Below are positions 34,753-46,662 of a stretch of 64,000 nucleotides of DNA, piece by piece. Position 1 is the stretch's first letter; each line of letters begins with the position of its first letter. A model generated the notes under the pieces. It was not told the origin of the DNA. It saw only the letters and a program-made list of their open reading frames with translations, and did not search any database. Source of the stretch: Hyalella azteca (lineage: Eukaryota; Arthropoda; Malacostraca; Amphipoda; Hyalellidae). The DNA lies in NCBI RefSeq assembly GCF_000764305.2, contig NW_025933214.1, positions 1 through 64,000 of the forward strand, read 5' to 3'. The position numbers were made by a program, and so were the translations under genes.

Positions 34753-37700
34753 CTACTGCACTAGCACTGTCTCTTTCTTCACCAAGAACTCGATGACTTC
34801 TTCCATCATTTCGTCTGAGGCTACTCCAGAATCGGTATCCTTCCCTGGAATACGAAAGAAGAAATGTTTTAGTTAACCAAATGTTTATTTGTTACGGACA
34901 AATCTTTCCTAAGGAACTGGAAAGGTTCTTGAACATCAGAAAAGCCAAGCAGAAAAAATGTTATTTTAACCGGATGAAATAGTCGGATAAAATTGATACA
35001 CAATATTGAAATAGAACAGGTTTCCCGTAATTAACTGATGAATAACTGCTAAACTCACAAAACTTGCTTCATTAATGCGCTCGTCAAAAAATAAGTCTGT
35101 TTTGGGATAACAGTAACAAGAATACTAACTCACCTCGCAATTTGATGCGTTCTTTTTTCTCTGCGCTCAAGCGCTCCTTGGTCTGCTGTCGATATTCGTC
35201 AAACATTTTCATGAGTTCCTGGCGTTTTTCGATTATTTCCTTGTTTGCTTTGCTGCTGCGCATCTTGTCTTGTATCTCAAAAGTGGCCGTGTACTTCTTC
35301 ATGTTCCTCTTAATGTCCTGAAGAAAAAAAAAATATATTATGTTTCTTGTCAGGACTCGACACCCCCATTAACGTGATTCAGAAAGATTGATTATAGCTG
35401 AAGATCCTAATCGTTAAGACGAAGATAAAATAATGGATTCATGATCACCTTGAAGTCTTGAGGCGTGAGCGGGGACGGCGGTCGGGGTCGGAAGATGAAC
35501 TGGCATAATTGGTCCAAAGGCTGCTTCCTTAGACATTTGCCTTGAAAAGACCACAGCCAATATGCGTTGTCCACCTGACATAATATTTCAATGAATTATC
35601 TTCATATTAGAGACGAAATCAAACGAGCACAAATTGGAGGTCGCGGATGTGAAGATTGTAGATGCTAAGCAGGGGTTTCTTCCCGGGAAAGAAATGCAGA
35701 AATAAAGAAACATACCATATAACATACTGTTCAATCATATATTATTCGTACGTTGATAATGATTACATTGATGAACATCAACCCTACATTACCCCTTAAC
35801 CGTGCTCTATGCACGACCAATATTCTATGCTCAACATTCCAAGCAAGCCAATTGGTTAACTAATGAAAATAGTTATTAACACCGATAAATAAATAGCAAT
35901 GGCTTCATCCTAAAAAGGTTGTTCTATGAGAATGTATTTATCCGCCTCATTTGGAGGTCGTGGTTTGTTGAAAGAAAACTCACCTTGTGTCCCCACCACG
36001 ACACGACGGTGGCCACATAGCGGCCGGTAGGATCCCACTCTATGTCCGTGACCATGAAGTGCTCCGTCGTTTGCATCACCTGAGACAACAAGCCACCTCA
36101 TTCAGTAAAAGCACCTCGCAGGCCATTAGGTAGTTAATCACAGCTTCTTTAATAAACGAGACAAATTTCAAAGCTTGACAAGTAAAATTCGAGGATTTCT
36201 CTTTTGGATGAATGTAACGTTGTCGCATCTTAATAGAATTTAATTTCAATGCGAAAATTTTGGAAAACAATTCGAGAATGAAACTAAAGAAACAAAGCTG
36301 CCTTCTCCTTAGAGGAAATTGACAATTTGTACCGATTAAAAAGAAATAAAATTTCACGAACTACATTGTTGCTGTAACTATGGACAACAATGATACGCAC
36401 CTGGAAGTCCTTAGTGTCAATGAACTCTAAAGCGCCACTCATTTGGCCCAGACCAGCCAACACCAAAAACTGGCCACGTGGCGACCAGAAGATGGAGTTG
36501 CACGCACGCTTCTCGAATCTCTTGAGCTCGGTGGGCGCCTGGCCTTTGTTGACCTGGTAGAAGGAGACGCTGATGGAAGGAGACTCGCCGCTGATGATGG
36601 CAAACTTGTTGTCCACGGGCTCCCACTCAAAGCACTGCAAACAAACACGTTCATCAGTCTTCTTCATAATGGGCGAATAGAGAAAATTATTCATCGAAAA
36701 TGTTTTCTCTAATTCAAATTTGTTTGAACCTTTGCAGCAAACTTGGATTTGCAAAAGCAATACCAGAAGGTAATGCTGATTATCACCATTCTAAAAAAAT
36801 ATATTTATTCTACAACAATAACGTTAAACAAGGATATTAAAATATGGATACATAAGGTTACTCACAAGAATATTTTCTTTGATTTCAATGCTGTCAACGG
36901 GGATTCCTTTTTCTCTCATGTGAAAGATTTCAAAGCTGTAGTAAATACCGGTGTATTTGACTTCGTTCTTCTCCCTCTTGGCTTTGGTGTACCGTTCCAC
37001 CTTCACGCAGAGATAGTCGCCGCACTTTTGCCAGTGCATTTTGCACGACGCAACGTTGAACAAATTCTTGGATCGTATCTGTTAAGGAAAAAATACATCG
37101 CATGATGAAGTGTTCAGAATTGGCATTCTTGTCACGGTTCTTAAGCCTTCGGCACAGCTGCGGGCGAATCTGAGAAATATGAAACAGACACTTTTCCCCA
37201 ACTGTAAATTTGAGCAGTTATAAACCAAGTACTCTGACAAATTATAATTCAAAGGGCAGCTGATTGCATGGAGCAACCATTGTAATAGTCTGAAAATAAC
37301 CAAATGAGTTGAGGCACGAGTAATTCAAGAAAATTTCGATCACAAAAAATATCAATTTGTATTCCATGCGTACCAAGTTGTCTCCTACTTATGGATTGAA
37401 GCTGGCATTGAGGAGTGTGGTGGTAACATGAGACGAATAGATATGGAACTTTGGACATCAGCCATCGAAGTTCCTATGCAATAAATTATGAAGTAAACAA
37501 GCTGCAGATGTGCATCTTCTCGCTTAAGAACTGATAGCCTAACATCTGCTCTGGTAGGATTAAACAGACTTGCATCGTTTATCTTAGTGTGGACAGACTT
37601 ACGTCTTCTCTGTTAGGTATCGACATGATGGAAACTTTAGCAGGTACGTCCTTGTTCTCTGCAATCCAGTACGCGATGACGTTGTTGGTGGGGGACCAGC

Positions 37701-40700
37701 TGAAGTCTTTCACGCCGTTGATCTTGACGCTCTTCTTGTCTAACAGACCGAATGACTGCAATAGAGAAAATGATATGTGAGTAGAATAAGTATAAAAGTA
37801 TCTCTACTACTAAGTTGTTGAAATAGTTTTTTTGAATTGACAGTAAAATTAAAATCTCTGACATACTTGTGGCTCGTGTACAAGCCTTCAGAATCTACAT
37901 GCGTGAGATCATCATGAGTCTTTTTGCGTTTCAGATTACCCATATCATTATAGTACCCTAATTTCTAAGGGGAGATAGGCTTATAACACATTTAATTTCC
38001 AAGAATTTATCTCATTTAAACTTATTTCTATCTGAACTTGAAGCATAACTCAGAGATTCCATTAGTAATAGAAGCCAAAGCCCCAAATTTGAATCATTAA
38101 TAACACTAACCATACATGATAACGGTCGTCTTATTTTATGAGAGTAAATTTTAGCCTTTAAGAGAACCCGTTCCTTTTGTCCATTACACTTCAACTTCAA
38201 TAGAATTTATCATCTAATGCACAGAAGCTCCCAACTCTGCTCAAATTTCAACTAGAATTTGAACATACCCTTAAACAAACGTTAATCGGTAAATCTGGAA
38301 ATGAAATGGATGAACACTATCACGAGTAATATTCCCAGACCGTGGTCGAAAACTGTAGGATAAACCTGCAGCAAACACCACCTCAGTCATAATAAAATTA
38401 ACATTTCATTTTTAATCCTTGCAATGGTTTCTGTCACTTTTAATTATTCTAGACAATTCATAAATTGAAGTACATTAACTTCATTCATGAACAAACTACT
38501 ACACATGCAGGCAGACTGAAAGAGTCTAACACTGGGTTTTGAGGCAGCCATACACAACTCACAGGAGTTTCATACACGCTGATGAGGTTTTCACCCATAC
38601 GGGCAAAGTATTTGTCATCTGGCGACCACTTGAAAACTGGCCATACAAGCATGCGCTCTGCATGGAAGGCTCGCTTCTTCTGGCCTGTGCGGAAGTCCCA
38701 AATAAAGATGGATTTTGGGTCTTCTCGCTGCTCTACAGTTGGGGAAAACGTGACTATGTACCTAACGAAAGAAAAAATGGCACATCTCATAAACAAAGCA
38801 ATGTAAAGAAATTTTAATTTGGATGAAAAGTTGTACAAGTAATACAACGTTCACTCATAACAATGCAGGTTTCTTTACAAAAGAAAATTAATTAGAGATT
38901 AACCAATATCACCAGATCAACATTTATTGGACAGTAACTTGGTAGCTTAACTCACTTCTCCATTGGTGAAAAATCAATAAATTGCACTCCTGGGTGATGG
39001 AATTTTTGGATTTGTTTGAAATCTTGTCTTCCCCAGAGGGCAATTCCCTTCTGATGAAAGGTAGCAAGGCACGTCCCGCGGGGCGACCACCGCACCATCG
39101 TCTCTGTCCAGCACTGGAGAACGCGCCTCACAAGTTACTCAACAATCACATATAAAATAATGAATAATGCAGCAAAGGATGTTTAGCGCACCTTAAATGA
39201 CCATGACAATAAAATGAGATTGCTCACTCTTTCTATCTCTTACGCAACTATTTCATTTCTTTTAGATAATTAAATTTATTCAGGATATAATTTCCTTCAA
39301 TTTTTTTATTCAAATTACTACTTTCAACAGTGATCAACATTTTTTTAAAGTAAAATTACGAGTGAATTCAATGCAAAAAAAATTTTTTTGCAAAAAAAAA
39401 TTTTTTTGCTAGAACAACATTATAGACTAGAGATGCGTTGTGACGGTGACTCGAGTTCACACATATTAAAATTCTTCAATTTAATATGACCAGTTAAACA
39501 GAACTGGTCCACATACCGTTCTCTCTTCAATAAGTGTGGGTTCAGGAACCGAGTTGAGATAAATAGCTGTCTTGCCACCAGCATCGTATATAACGGCGAA
39601 TTGATCGAAGCAGTTCTCATCAAGCAGGTAATAGTGAACGTTGCCCATATCCTGCGAAAACATAAATAAACTTTTGATTGGTCAATAATCCTTACAGTCC
39701 ACAATATCATGATTTCCACGTTCTGTGCATACACAAATAATTATGAACATGAAACATGCCGCAAAAAATAATCAATATTCTTCTTGTTGCACAATAAATG
39801 TTTTACAGATATGTAACTAAAACATTCTATGAAAATTGAAAATATCAGTATGCTGGTAATATTTATGAAAATTTTAATTAAAATCTTTGCTCATGAAACA
39901 ACATTAAGTCATCCTTGGCAGAAGCGCCAATTTATTCCTATGCGATCGTATATAAATATGATGGTAGCGGACCGATTGATGAACAACAGGAAGCAAAGTA
40001 ATCCTTTGGCAAATAAATTAGCATCAGTCTGGGAGAGCACCTGGTATGGCTGGGGAGCTGGAGTCTCAAAATTCTCTGGAACATTTGTATATTTGTCAAC
40101 ATCAGTGAGTAAATTACAGCTCAAAGTGTGAGACTTGTCCAGCTTGTAATTGTTGCGCAACCTCACAGCCTCTTCAGCACTGGCACGATCCTTCATCTCC
40201 AAGAAAACAAATCTGAAAAATTTGTGAAGATATTAACATAAAGGAATAGACAGACTTCCTTGCACACATAGCCAATCTCATGTATTCAGCAGTTACAGTG
40301 CTCCGGCCAGTACCGTTCAGTCATAACAACAGGATTGAAATGAATCCAGTTGGCATATCATAGCCTTTAGGTGACTCAGTCATTCTTCAAACAAGTTACA
40401 TTGCATTCCATTCTGTCATGGAGGTTACTTTCATGGCGACTTTTTCCGTAATATCTTTATTTGAGCATCAGTTTTGGCTTTTTGACTTCACTACGCAGCT
40501 CCAGTGTCAGCTGTAAATAATAAATATAATTATATAATCAGCTATGATCAAAAATAATTATTGTCTTGCGCAACATGTTTGTTTCAGTGTAGGACTTGAA
40601 CAGTTAAGAGTTATCACAGTACCTGAAAAGTTTTGTTATGCACACGTGTACAATCTTTTAAAGTAAAACCTTGATATGAACAAAATTCCAGGAAAACGAG

Positions 40701-43700
40701 ATATTTTTATAATTCAACATCAGTATTGTGCCAGTCTTGTAAGGTTTGTTTGCTAGGCTGAAAAACTGATCAAGTTCTGAATCGAGTGCTTGAGCCACAG
40801 GAGAGATTATAAATGTGGAGGGTGAGAAAATTTAATGACTAGGTAGCATTAAATATACATTTATTGTGCCAAATGGCAAAATACATTTTCTTGAAAGTAC
40901 AAGAAAAATTTATTCTTGACATAAATAAATTTACCAGTAAAAATCTCACCCTTTTGTTATGCCTTCTTCATTAACAGGAAAATGTTCATTGACAATTCCA
41001 TTTCCAAAATCTTTGAAGAGTTTCTTCATGAGACTCTTCAGCTTTTCCAGTCTGTCAGGGCCCACTTGAGGAACCCCATCAACAATGATGACGTTTTGGG
41101 TCGCATCGCTCTCTTTTGGACGCTGTCTCAGGAGGTCACCAAGAAGCTCTGAAACAAAAATAATTTTATTCTTTGTTCAGGGATTAGTGGTTATCGTTAG
41201 ATTTGAGGTTATAAAATACTAACCGGTTTTTATTGCGAACCGGGACAGAGCCTGTTGTCTCGTCTCGTCTCGGATTAAAAAAAATACCAAACGCAGGAGT
41301 CTAGTGCATTGTAGTAGAACTCTTCTAGTTACATATGCAAAAGACACATTTTAGGAAAGTGTCATAGTTTGCAAATGGGGGGCGCCACCCCCCAATGGGC
41401 GAAATTTGACCACCTAATGGCAGCCGTGACGGGGTAACATTGACCAGTTTGGAAATTAAGTTAAAATTACCATATATAAGACTCTTTAGAGTCTGAAACA
41501 TAAAGAAAAAAACATAAATAGGTGTATCAAACGTGAAATATGTTATATAGGTACCTATGGTAATTTTAACTTAATTTCCAAGTCGGTCAATGTTACCCCG
41601 TCAAGGCTGCCATTAGGTGGTCAAAGTTCCCCCATTGGGGGGCAGTGCCCCCCATTTGCAAACAATGACACTTTCCTAAAATTTGTCTTTTGCATATGTA
41701 ACTAGAAGAGTTCTACTACAATGCATCAAAACCTGGAGTTATTTTACCAAAAAATAAAAAAATTGGTGGGGGTACTCTGACAAGCTCTAAATAATAGCTC
41801 TTTTTCGTGGGCCACATTATTAATTTTTTAACCTATTAGATATGCAAACTTTTTCAATCTTTCTATTGTGTTACATAGCCTCAGTATTAGGCCTTTGATG
41901 GCCATTGACAAAAATTTTCTATGTCAAATCGTTTTCGAGTTTTGGGGGTTTTTGTTAAAAAAAACAAAAAGTGGTCAAAGTTACCCCGCCGGTCAAAGTA
42001 ACCCCATTTTACGGGACCATTGATGCAGGTTAAAATTCAACAAAAAAATTACTTCCTTATGATTTAATATACTGTCAAACCGGGTAAAAAGGGACGGGCA
42101 GGCGGCAGGGTAAATTGGGACGCGCATCCCACTTTTCGTAGAAATGTTGTAGCAGCTAAACTAATTATTTTATTTCAAAACTAAAAATAGTGGAGTAAAC
42201 TTCAACATTTTTACTACCATAAAATGGGGTTACTTTGACTGGCGGGGTAACTTTGACCACTTTTCGTTTTTTTAACAAAAACCCCCAAAACTCAAAAAAA
42301 GATTCAACATGGAAAATTTGGGTCAATGGCCATCAAAGGCCCAATACTGAGGCTACGTAACACAATAGAAAGATTTAAAAAGTTTGCATATCTAATAGGT
42401 TAAAAAAATTAAAAATGTGACCCATGAAAAAGAGCTATTATTTAAAGCTTGTCGGAGTACCCCCTCCAATTTTTTTATTTTTTGGTAAAATAACTCCAGG
42501 TTTTGATGCATTGTAGTAGAACTTTTCTATTCCTGTTAAGTTTGTGTACTTACACACATTAAAATATGATTTTTCAAGTGTACGAATATTTATTTCCCCC
42601 CACTGTATATCTCACCTACAACAGGGGACACTTCAGACCCAGAAACAATATTACAGCACAAAGCAGTTTCAATTTAGCTGGAAAGTTGTGGTTCACTTTT
42701 CTTCATAGGGTAAATCATTTCTATTGAAGGCTGGCAACTTGAGTACCATTGATGCAGGTTAAAATTCAACAAAAAAATTACTTTTAATAATTTCATATAC
42801 TGTCAAACCGGATAAAAAGGGACGGGCAGGGTAAATCGAGACGCGCATCCCACATTTCATAGAAATGTTGTAGCAGCTAAACTAATAATTTTTTTGCAAA
42901 ACTAAAAATAGTGGCATAAACTCCAACATTTTTACTATCTATTACATATAAAGCTAGTCAAGAAATAAAACATTTACTAGCTCTAAAAAATTGCTGAAAA
43001 AAAGTGTGAAAAGTGCAATTTTGGAAAAGTACCTCTGCCAAGATTTGGAGCAACAAAAATATTCACCGTATTAAAAAATTTTACTTACATAAAAGTTGCA
43101 CTCAGGTGTTGGCTTGAAAACTTGATTGATGGAATTTGCCTATCTCATTTAAAAAAAAATGGCAGCCAGTTCCGCGCAACGGGGTAAAAAGGGACACCCC
43201 CCTGGGGTAATTAGGGACACCATTAAAAAGGCATTTACAGTAGAACCTCAGTTAGCAAAGGCTCCAGTTACCAAAAAAATTGATTAACAACAAAGAATTT
43301 TGATTACATATACCTTGCTCAGCAAAAAAATTTTCCTTATTGGAAAATTAGTGCAACATCGGTCGTCACAAACAAAATTGTACATAGAATGCTATATAAA
43401 GAATTGTGCACCAGGCATCATAGAATGAAAAGTAATTGACCTAAACTATGATTTATTACTCCAAAACATATGATGGTTGTCACTATTTAAAATATTTTCT
43501 GTTTCAGGTATGTTTTTCACAATCTTTTTTGTTACAGTGAAATCACTTGACTTGATTAAAATTGTGCAAAATTACAAACCATCCTGTAAGCTTACAGATA
43601 CAGAAGAAATGCTACATGGCTGCTGATATGAAGCTTGCAGTGGACAAGGTCATAGTCACTGGCACTCACTGCTCAATGGCATGTCCATGGATACAGTAGG

Positions 43701-46662
43701 GTAAACACACCATATTCCGACACATTAAGGACGTACCGGTACCAAGAAATGAATGGTTTTAAAAAGATTACCATATGCACAACTCGAGTTCTGATTGCTT
43801 TACGTCACTCTCAAAACACTACACTAGGCGCCAGCAACAATGAAATGTCACAAACTGTTGCCATATTTATTAAAAGGCCTTTAGAATTCAAATCTACAAA
43901 ATCCCTGAATTTCAATGCTGTGTGTGACTAAATTGGGCATATTGTGAGACTACTTCTGACAGCGCTTCAAACTCTTACTAATTATTATTCTGACGCCCAG
44001 TGTTGGAAATCCAACGCCCTGTGTGAACTGTATCGGAATACGACACAGCTCAGAACGAGCTTAACTAAAAAATTTATTTTAATTAAGCTCAATTAAAAAA
44101 TTTTAATTAAGCTTTTCATTAAGAGCTAATAAACTTTTAATTAGGAAAATTTTAATTTTTGAACACAGTTCAGAACGAGCTGTGTTTGTCCAATTCCAAG
44201 CTGTGTTGGAATTAGTTTTTATGTGTCTAAAACTGTCTCTTAACTTAATCATCTATTAATTTATTCACCACTTAAAATCAGAAAATACAAGTATACATAA
44301 AGGATTCCAATCCTAATATATTCACAGACTTATTTAAAAGTCTTAAACTATAATATTCTTTTTACACAAACATTTTATCACTATTTGGCAGAGCAAGGTT
44401 AGCTATCAACTTTGGCATATGTTTTGATGTTCTCACTAGTTGACTTGGACTTTCACTCTGAGGATCTTAACATTTTCCCGCCGGACCTAGTTTTTTGCAG
44501 GAATGTGGCACGCAATAGTATGACGTCACTATTTCAACCATCTACGGACCTAGTGTTTTGCGGGAATCTGGCGCGCAATAGTATGACGTCACTATTTCAA
44601 CCATCTATGCATGTGTGGAACTAAGACAAAGCTTAAAATAAAGGAAAAAGTTGAGAAGTGTCAGAATTACCCACGATGTTGGAATATGGTGCATTTACCC
44701 TAATATCACATTAATAATACAGTACCTGGGTAATTAATGAATATGGTATTATGGTAATACAGTGTGGAATTCTAGAGGGATAACAAATTAACCAGTACAC
44801 ATAGCATATTGGAAAGCAGGACCTGAAAACTTGGAAAGGCCAGGAACTTTACACTTTCAGTCCATTATTTACATATCCTATCCCTTTCAGAATTCCAGCT
44901 GTGATTGGTTGATAGGATTGTGATTTTAGCCCCTTCCAGCTTTCCAGCTGTGGTTGGATAATGGAATTGTAATGTTATCTGCTTTCTAGCTGTGATTGGT
45001 TGATGGGGATGCTTTCAAGCTGTGATTGGTTGTGCCCATATCCCATAAGCCCCGCCCCCAAGTATGGTATATGTACTACAGTACTGGTCAACTAAATACT
45101 GACTGAAACTTGATCATTACAAACAAAAGACCTGGAAAATTTAAAAAAATCCATTAAATAAAAGTCAAATAAAAAGTATCTATCAAACAAGAGACATCCA
45201 AATAATTCTTTTACAAATCTAATGTCCTATAAAATTGAAACATTTTGTCCACTTTTGATCCTCCTTTTCATTTATAGTCAGTAGTCACTTAAGTCAGTCA
45301 CCTGGCAGTGCTGGCAAAACACTGTGAGTGTGGGAGAGCTTTCCAGCTTGGGTGGAAAGCTTTTTTATAAGTGAACTTCCATTCTTAGAATTCCAGCCTG
45401 TGGTAATATCATATCAATAAAGGAAAAACAAGTAAAAATCACAGAAAATGTCATTTATTTTACATCTACATCATCTACAATGAAAGAGGACTTCAGAGTA
45501 CTGTTAGTAATGGATAAGTACACTCTGCATGCTTCAAATGTTTTAAAATTAACTTTTATTGCAAGTGTCCCAGATTGCCCCGTTCCCAGGACCCAGGGGC
45601 AAATCAGGACGGTTTTATTTTGCATCTGGCCATAGTGACAAAGACATTTCTTAGAATCAGTTCATTTATAATTTCCTCATTTAGTTAAGATTTTAGCCAA
45701 TTTCTTAAGTAAGATAATTTTGGTAGCTATCCATGATACCTACTTTACTGGTCTACTTATAAAACTTGAAATAACCTTGAGAAGTTGAGGGAGAGTCTAA
45801 AAAACTCTCTGCTTTGCCATTCAGCCATTATGCATGATGATGATCTGGCACCTTACAAATAGCACATGCCATGGATTTTTTTGAAGATGCCATACCCATA
45901 ATGCCATTGGATAGCCCTTGCAAAGAGCTAGGTATAAAATGAGCCTTAACTTGTTTCTGAAATGTAACATTCATGGCATGGTAAGAAGTTATTAACAAAA
46001 AAAACGCTCAAAACCGTCCCTTTTTACCCCGTTTGACGGTACAACATACATCTCCTGCATCTGCTTGCATAGTGACAAACCAGAGATTTTTTATAATCAG
46101 TTAATTTTTAATTTCCAAATTTTCTCAAGATTTGAACCAATTTCTTATGTATGATAATGCTGGTATCCATGATACTTTACTGGTCTAGTACTTATAGGAC
46201 TCAAAAATGAACTTGAGGGACAGAGGGAGAGTCTAAAAAACTCTGCTTTGCCACTATGTCTGCTTGCATACCAAACATTCAAATGATCATTTTATACAAA
46301 GAGTTGGAAAATACAACCCAAAATATACAATAATTGGGAACAAAATTTTTACTTCAAAATTCAAATCTACCACTTAATAGTTCTTTAACGCTATCACGTA
46401 TCACCTTATTCTAATTATTCAATTCTAATCCTATTGAAAATAATTGAAATTAGAAGCCATTTCCAAATTCACGACAGCGCTCATAGATAATACTAGGTAC
46501 ATCTGTCACATCATGCATGGTTATTTCATTTCAAAACTGTTACAAATGCATACCTTCATCAGATATAGAATCAACAAAACCTTCAGGATCACTGAAGTCT
46601 AGTTCTTCATCTTCATTGTAATTATCATTTTCCATAGTCTTTAATCTATTTTTCTTGGCCAT
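34753..46662 (-). CDS. eIF3b: Eukaryotic translation initiation factor 3 subunit B, 13 coding exons, 689 aa
   Basis: Exons (5' to 3' on the minus strand): 46662-46554, 41148-40950, 40212-40041, 39651-39517, 39113-38956, 38761-38563, 37755-37603, 37078-36866, 36634-36401, 36079-35984, 35574-35449, 35317-35134, 34844-34753. All phases agree, and 689 residues is close to fly eIF3b. An acidic N-terminus ([15 protein letters not shown]) leads to an RRM ([12 protein letters not shown] to [16 protein letters not shown]). A WD40-type propeller follows ([36 protein letters not shown]-type blades, YWLWSFQG), then a charged helical C-terminus ([20 protein letters not shown]) that contacts other eIF3 subunits. 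It is a core scaffold of the 43S complex in the cytosol. Intron 1 (41,149-46,553) is long and packed with transposons. Confidence 0.97.
41295..42015 (-). mobile_element. Family B element, long form, with internal fold-back arms
   Basis: Read from 42,015 leftward it begins CCCGTAAAATGGGGTTACTT, the same terminus as the 25,706 MITE. The left part is a long imperfect inverted repeat: about 41,297-41,470 is complementary to about 41,560-41,735, sharing TTTGCAAATGGGGGGC, CACCTAATGGCAGCC and GACGGGGTAACATTGACC. It lies in eIF3b intron 1. Exact ends are approximate. Confidence 0.6.
42017..42938 (+). repeat. Direct repeat of ~200 bp (42,017-42,216 and 42,746-42,938)
   Basis: Both copies start CCATTGATGCAGGTTAAAAT, include ACTGTCAAACCGG and GGGACGGGCAG, then GTAGCAGCTAAACTAA, and end near CAACATTTTTACTA. 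The spacing is about 729 bp. The right copy also begins a larger TIR-bounded element. Confidence 0.7.
42217..42537 (+). mobile_element. Family B element, truncated copy
   Basis: CCATAAAATGGGGTTACTTT to AGGTTTTGATGCATTGTAG is the inverted counterpart of about 41,720-42,015. It has lost the fold-back part and sits between two copies of a 200-bp direct repeat. Confidence 0.6.
43698..44702. mobile_element. ~1.0-kb TIR element, complete copy of the 1-466 family
   Basis: The left end AGGGTAAACACACCATATTC is nearly the inverse of the right end GGAATATGGTGCATTTACCC. The right half matches 1-466. A ~62-bp segment around GACCTAGT(T)TTTTGC and AGTATGACGTCACTATTTC is duplicated in tandem (about 44,482-44,606). 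It has no coding capacity for a transposase. Confidence 0.65.
45631..45819 (+). mobile_element. MITE family A copy
   Basis: CATAGTGACAAAGACATTTC at the left and GAGTCTAAAAAACTCTCTGC then TTTGCCA at the right match the family, with TTTACTGGTCTACTTATA inside. Confidence 0.55.
46068..46258 (+). mobile_element. MITE family A copy
   Basis: CATAGTGACAAACCAGAGAT to CTGCTTTGCCACTATG, with both termini inverted relative to each other. It is the best-preserved copy after 609-788 and lies 296 bp before the eIF3b first exon. Confidence 0.6.

Larger units (their letters stand above)
42798..46041. mobile_element. ~3.2-kb nested DNA-transposon relic in eIF3b intron 1
   Basis: The left end ACTGTCAAACCGGATAAAAA and right end TTTTTACCCCGTTTGACGGT are inverted counterparts. 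Inside are another complete element (43,698-44,702), a family A MITE (45,631-45,819) and further GGGTAAAAAGGGAC and TGCCCCGTTCCC words. I found no transposase frame. The pairing of ends is inferred from sequence, and the copy at 42,071 is an alternative left end. Confidence 0.45.
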
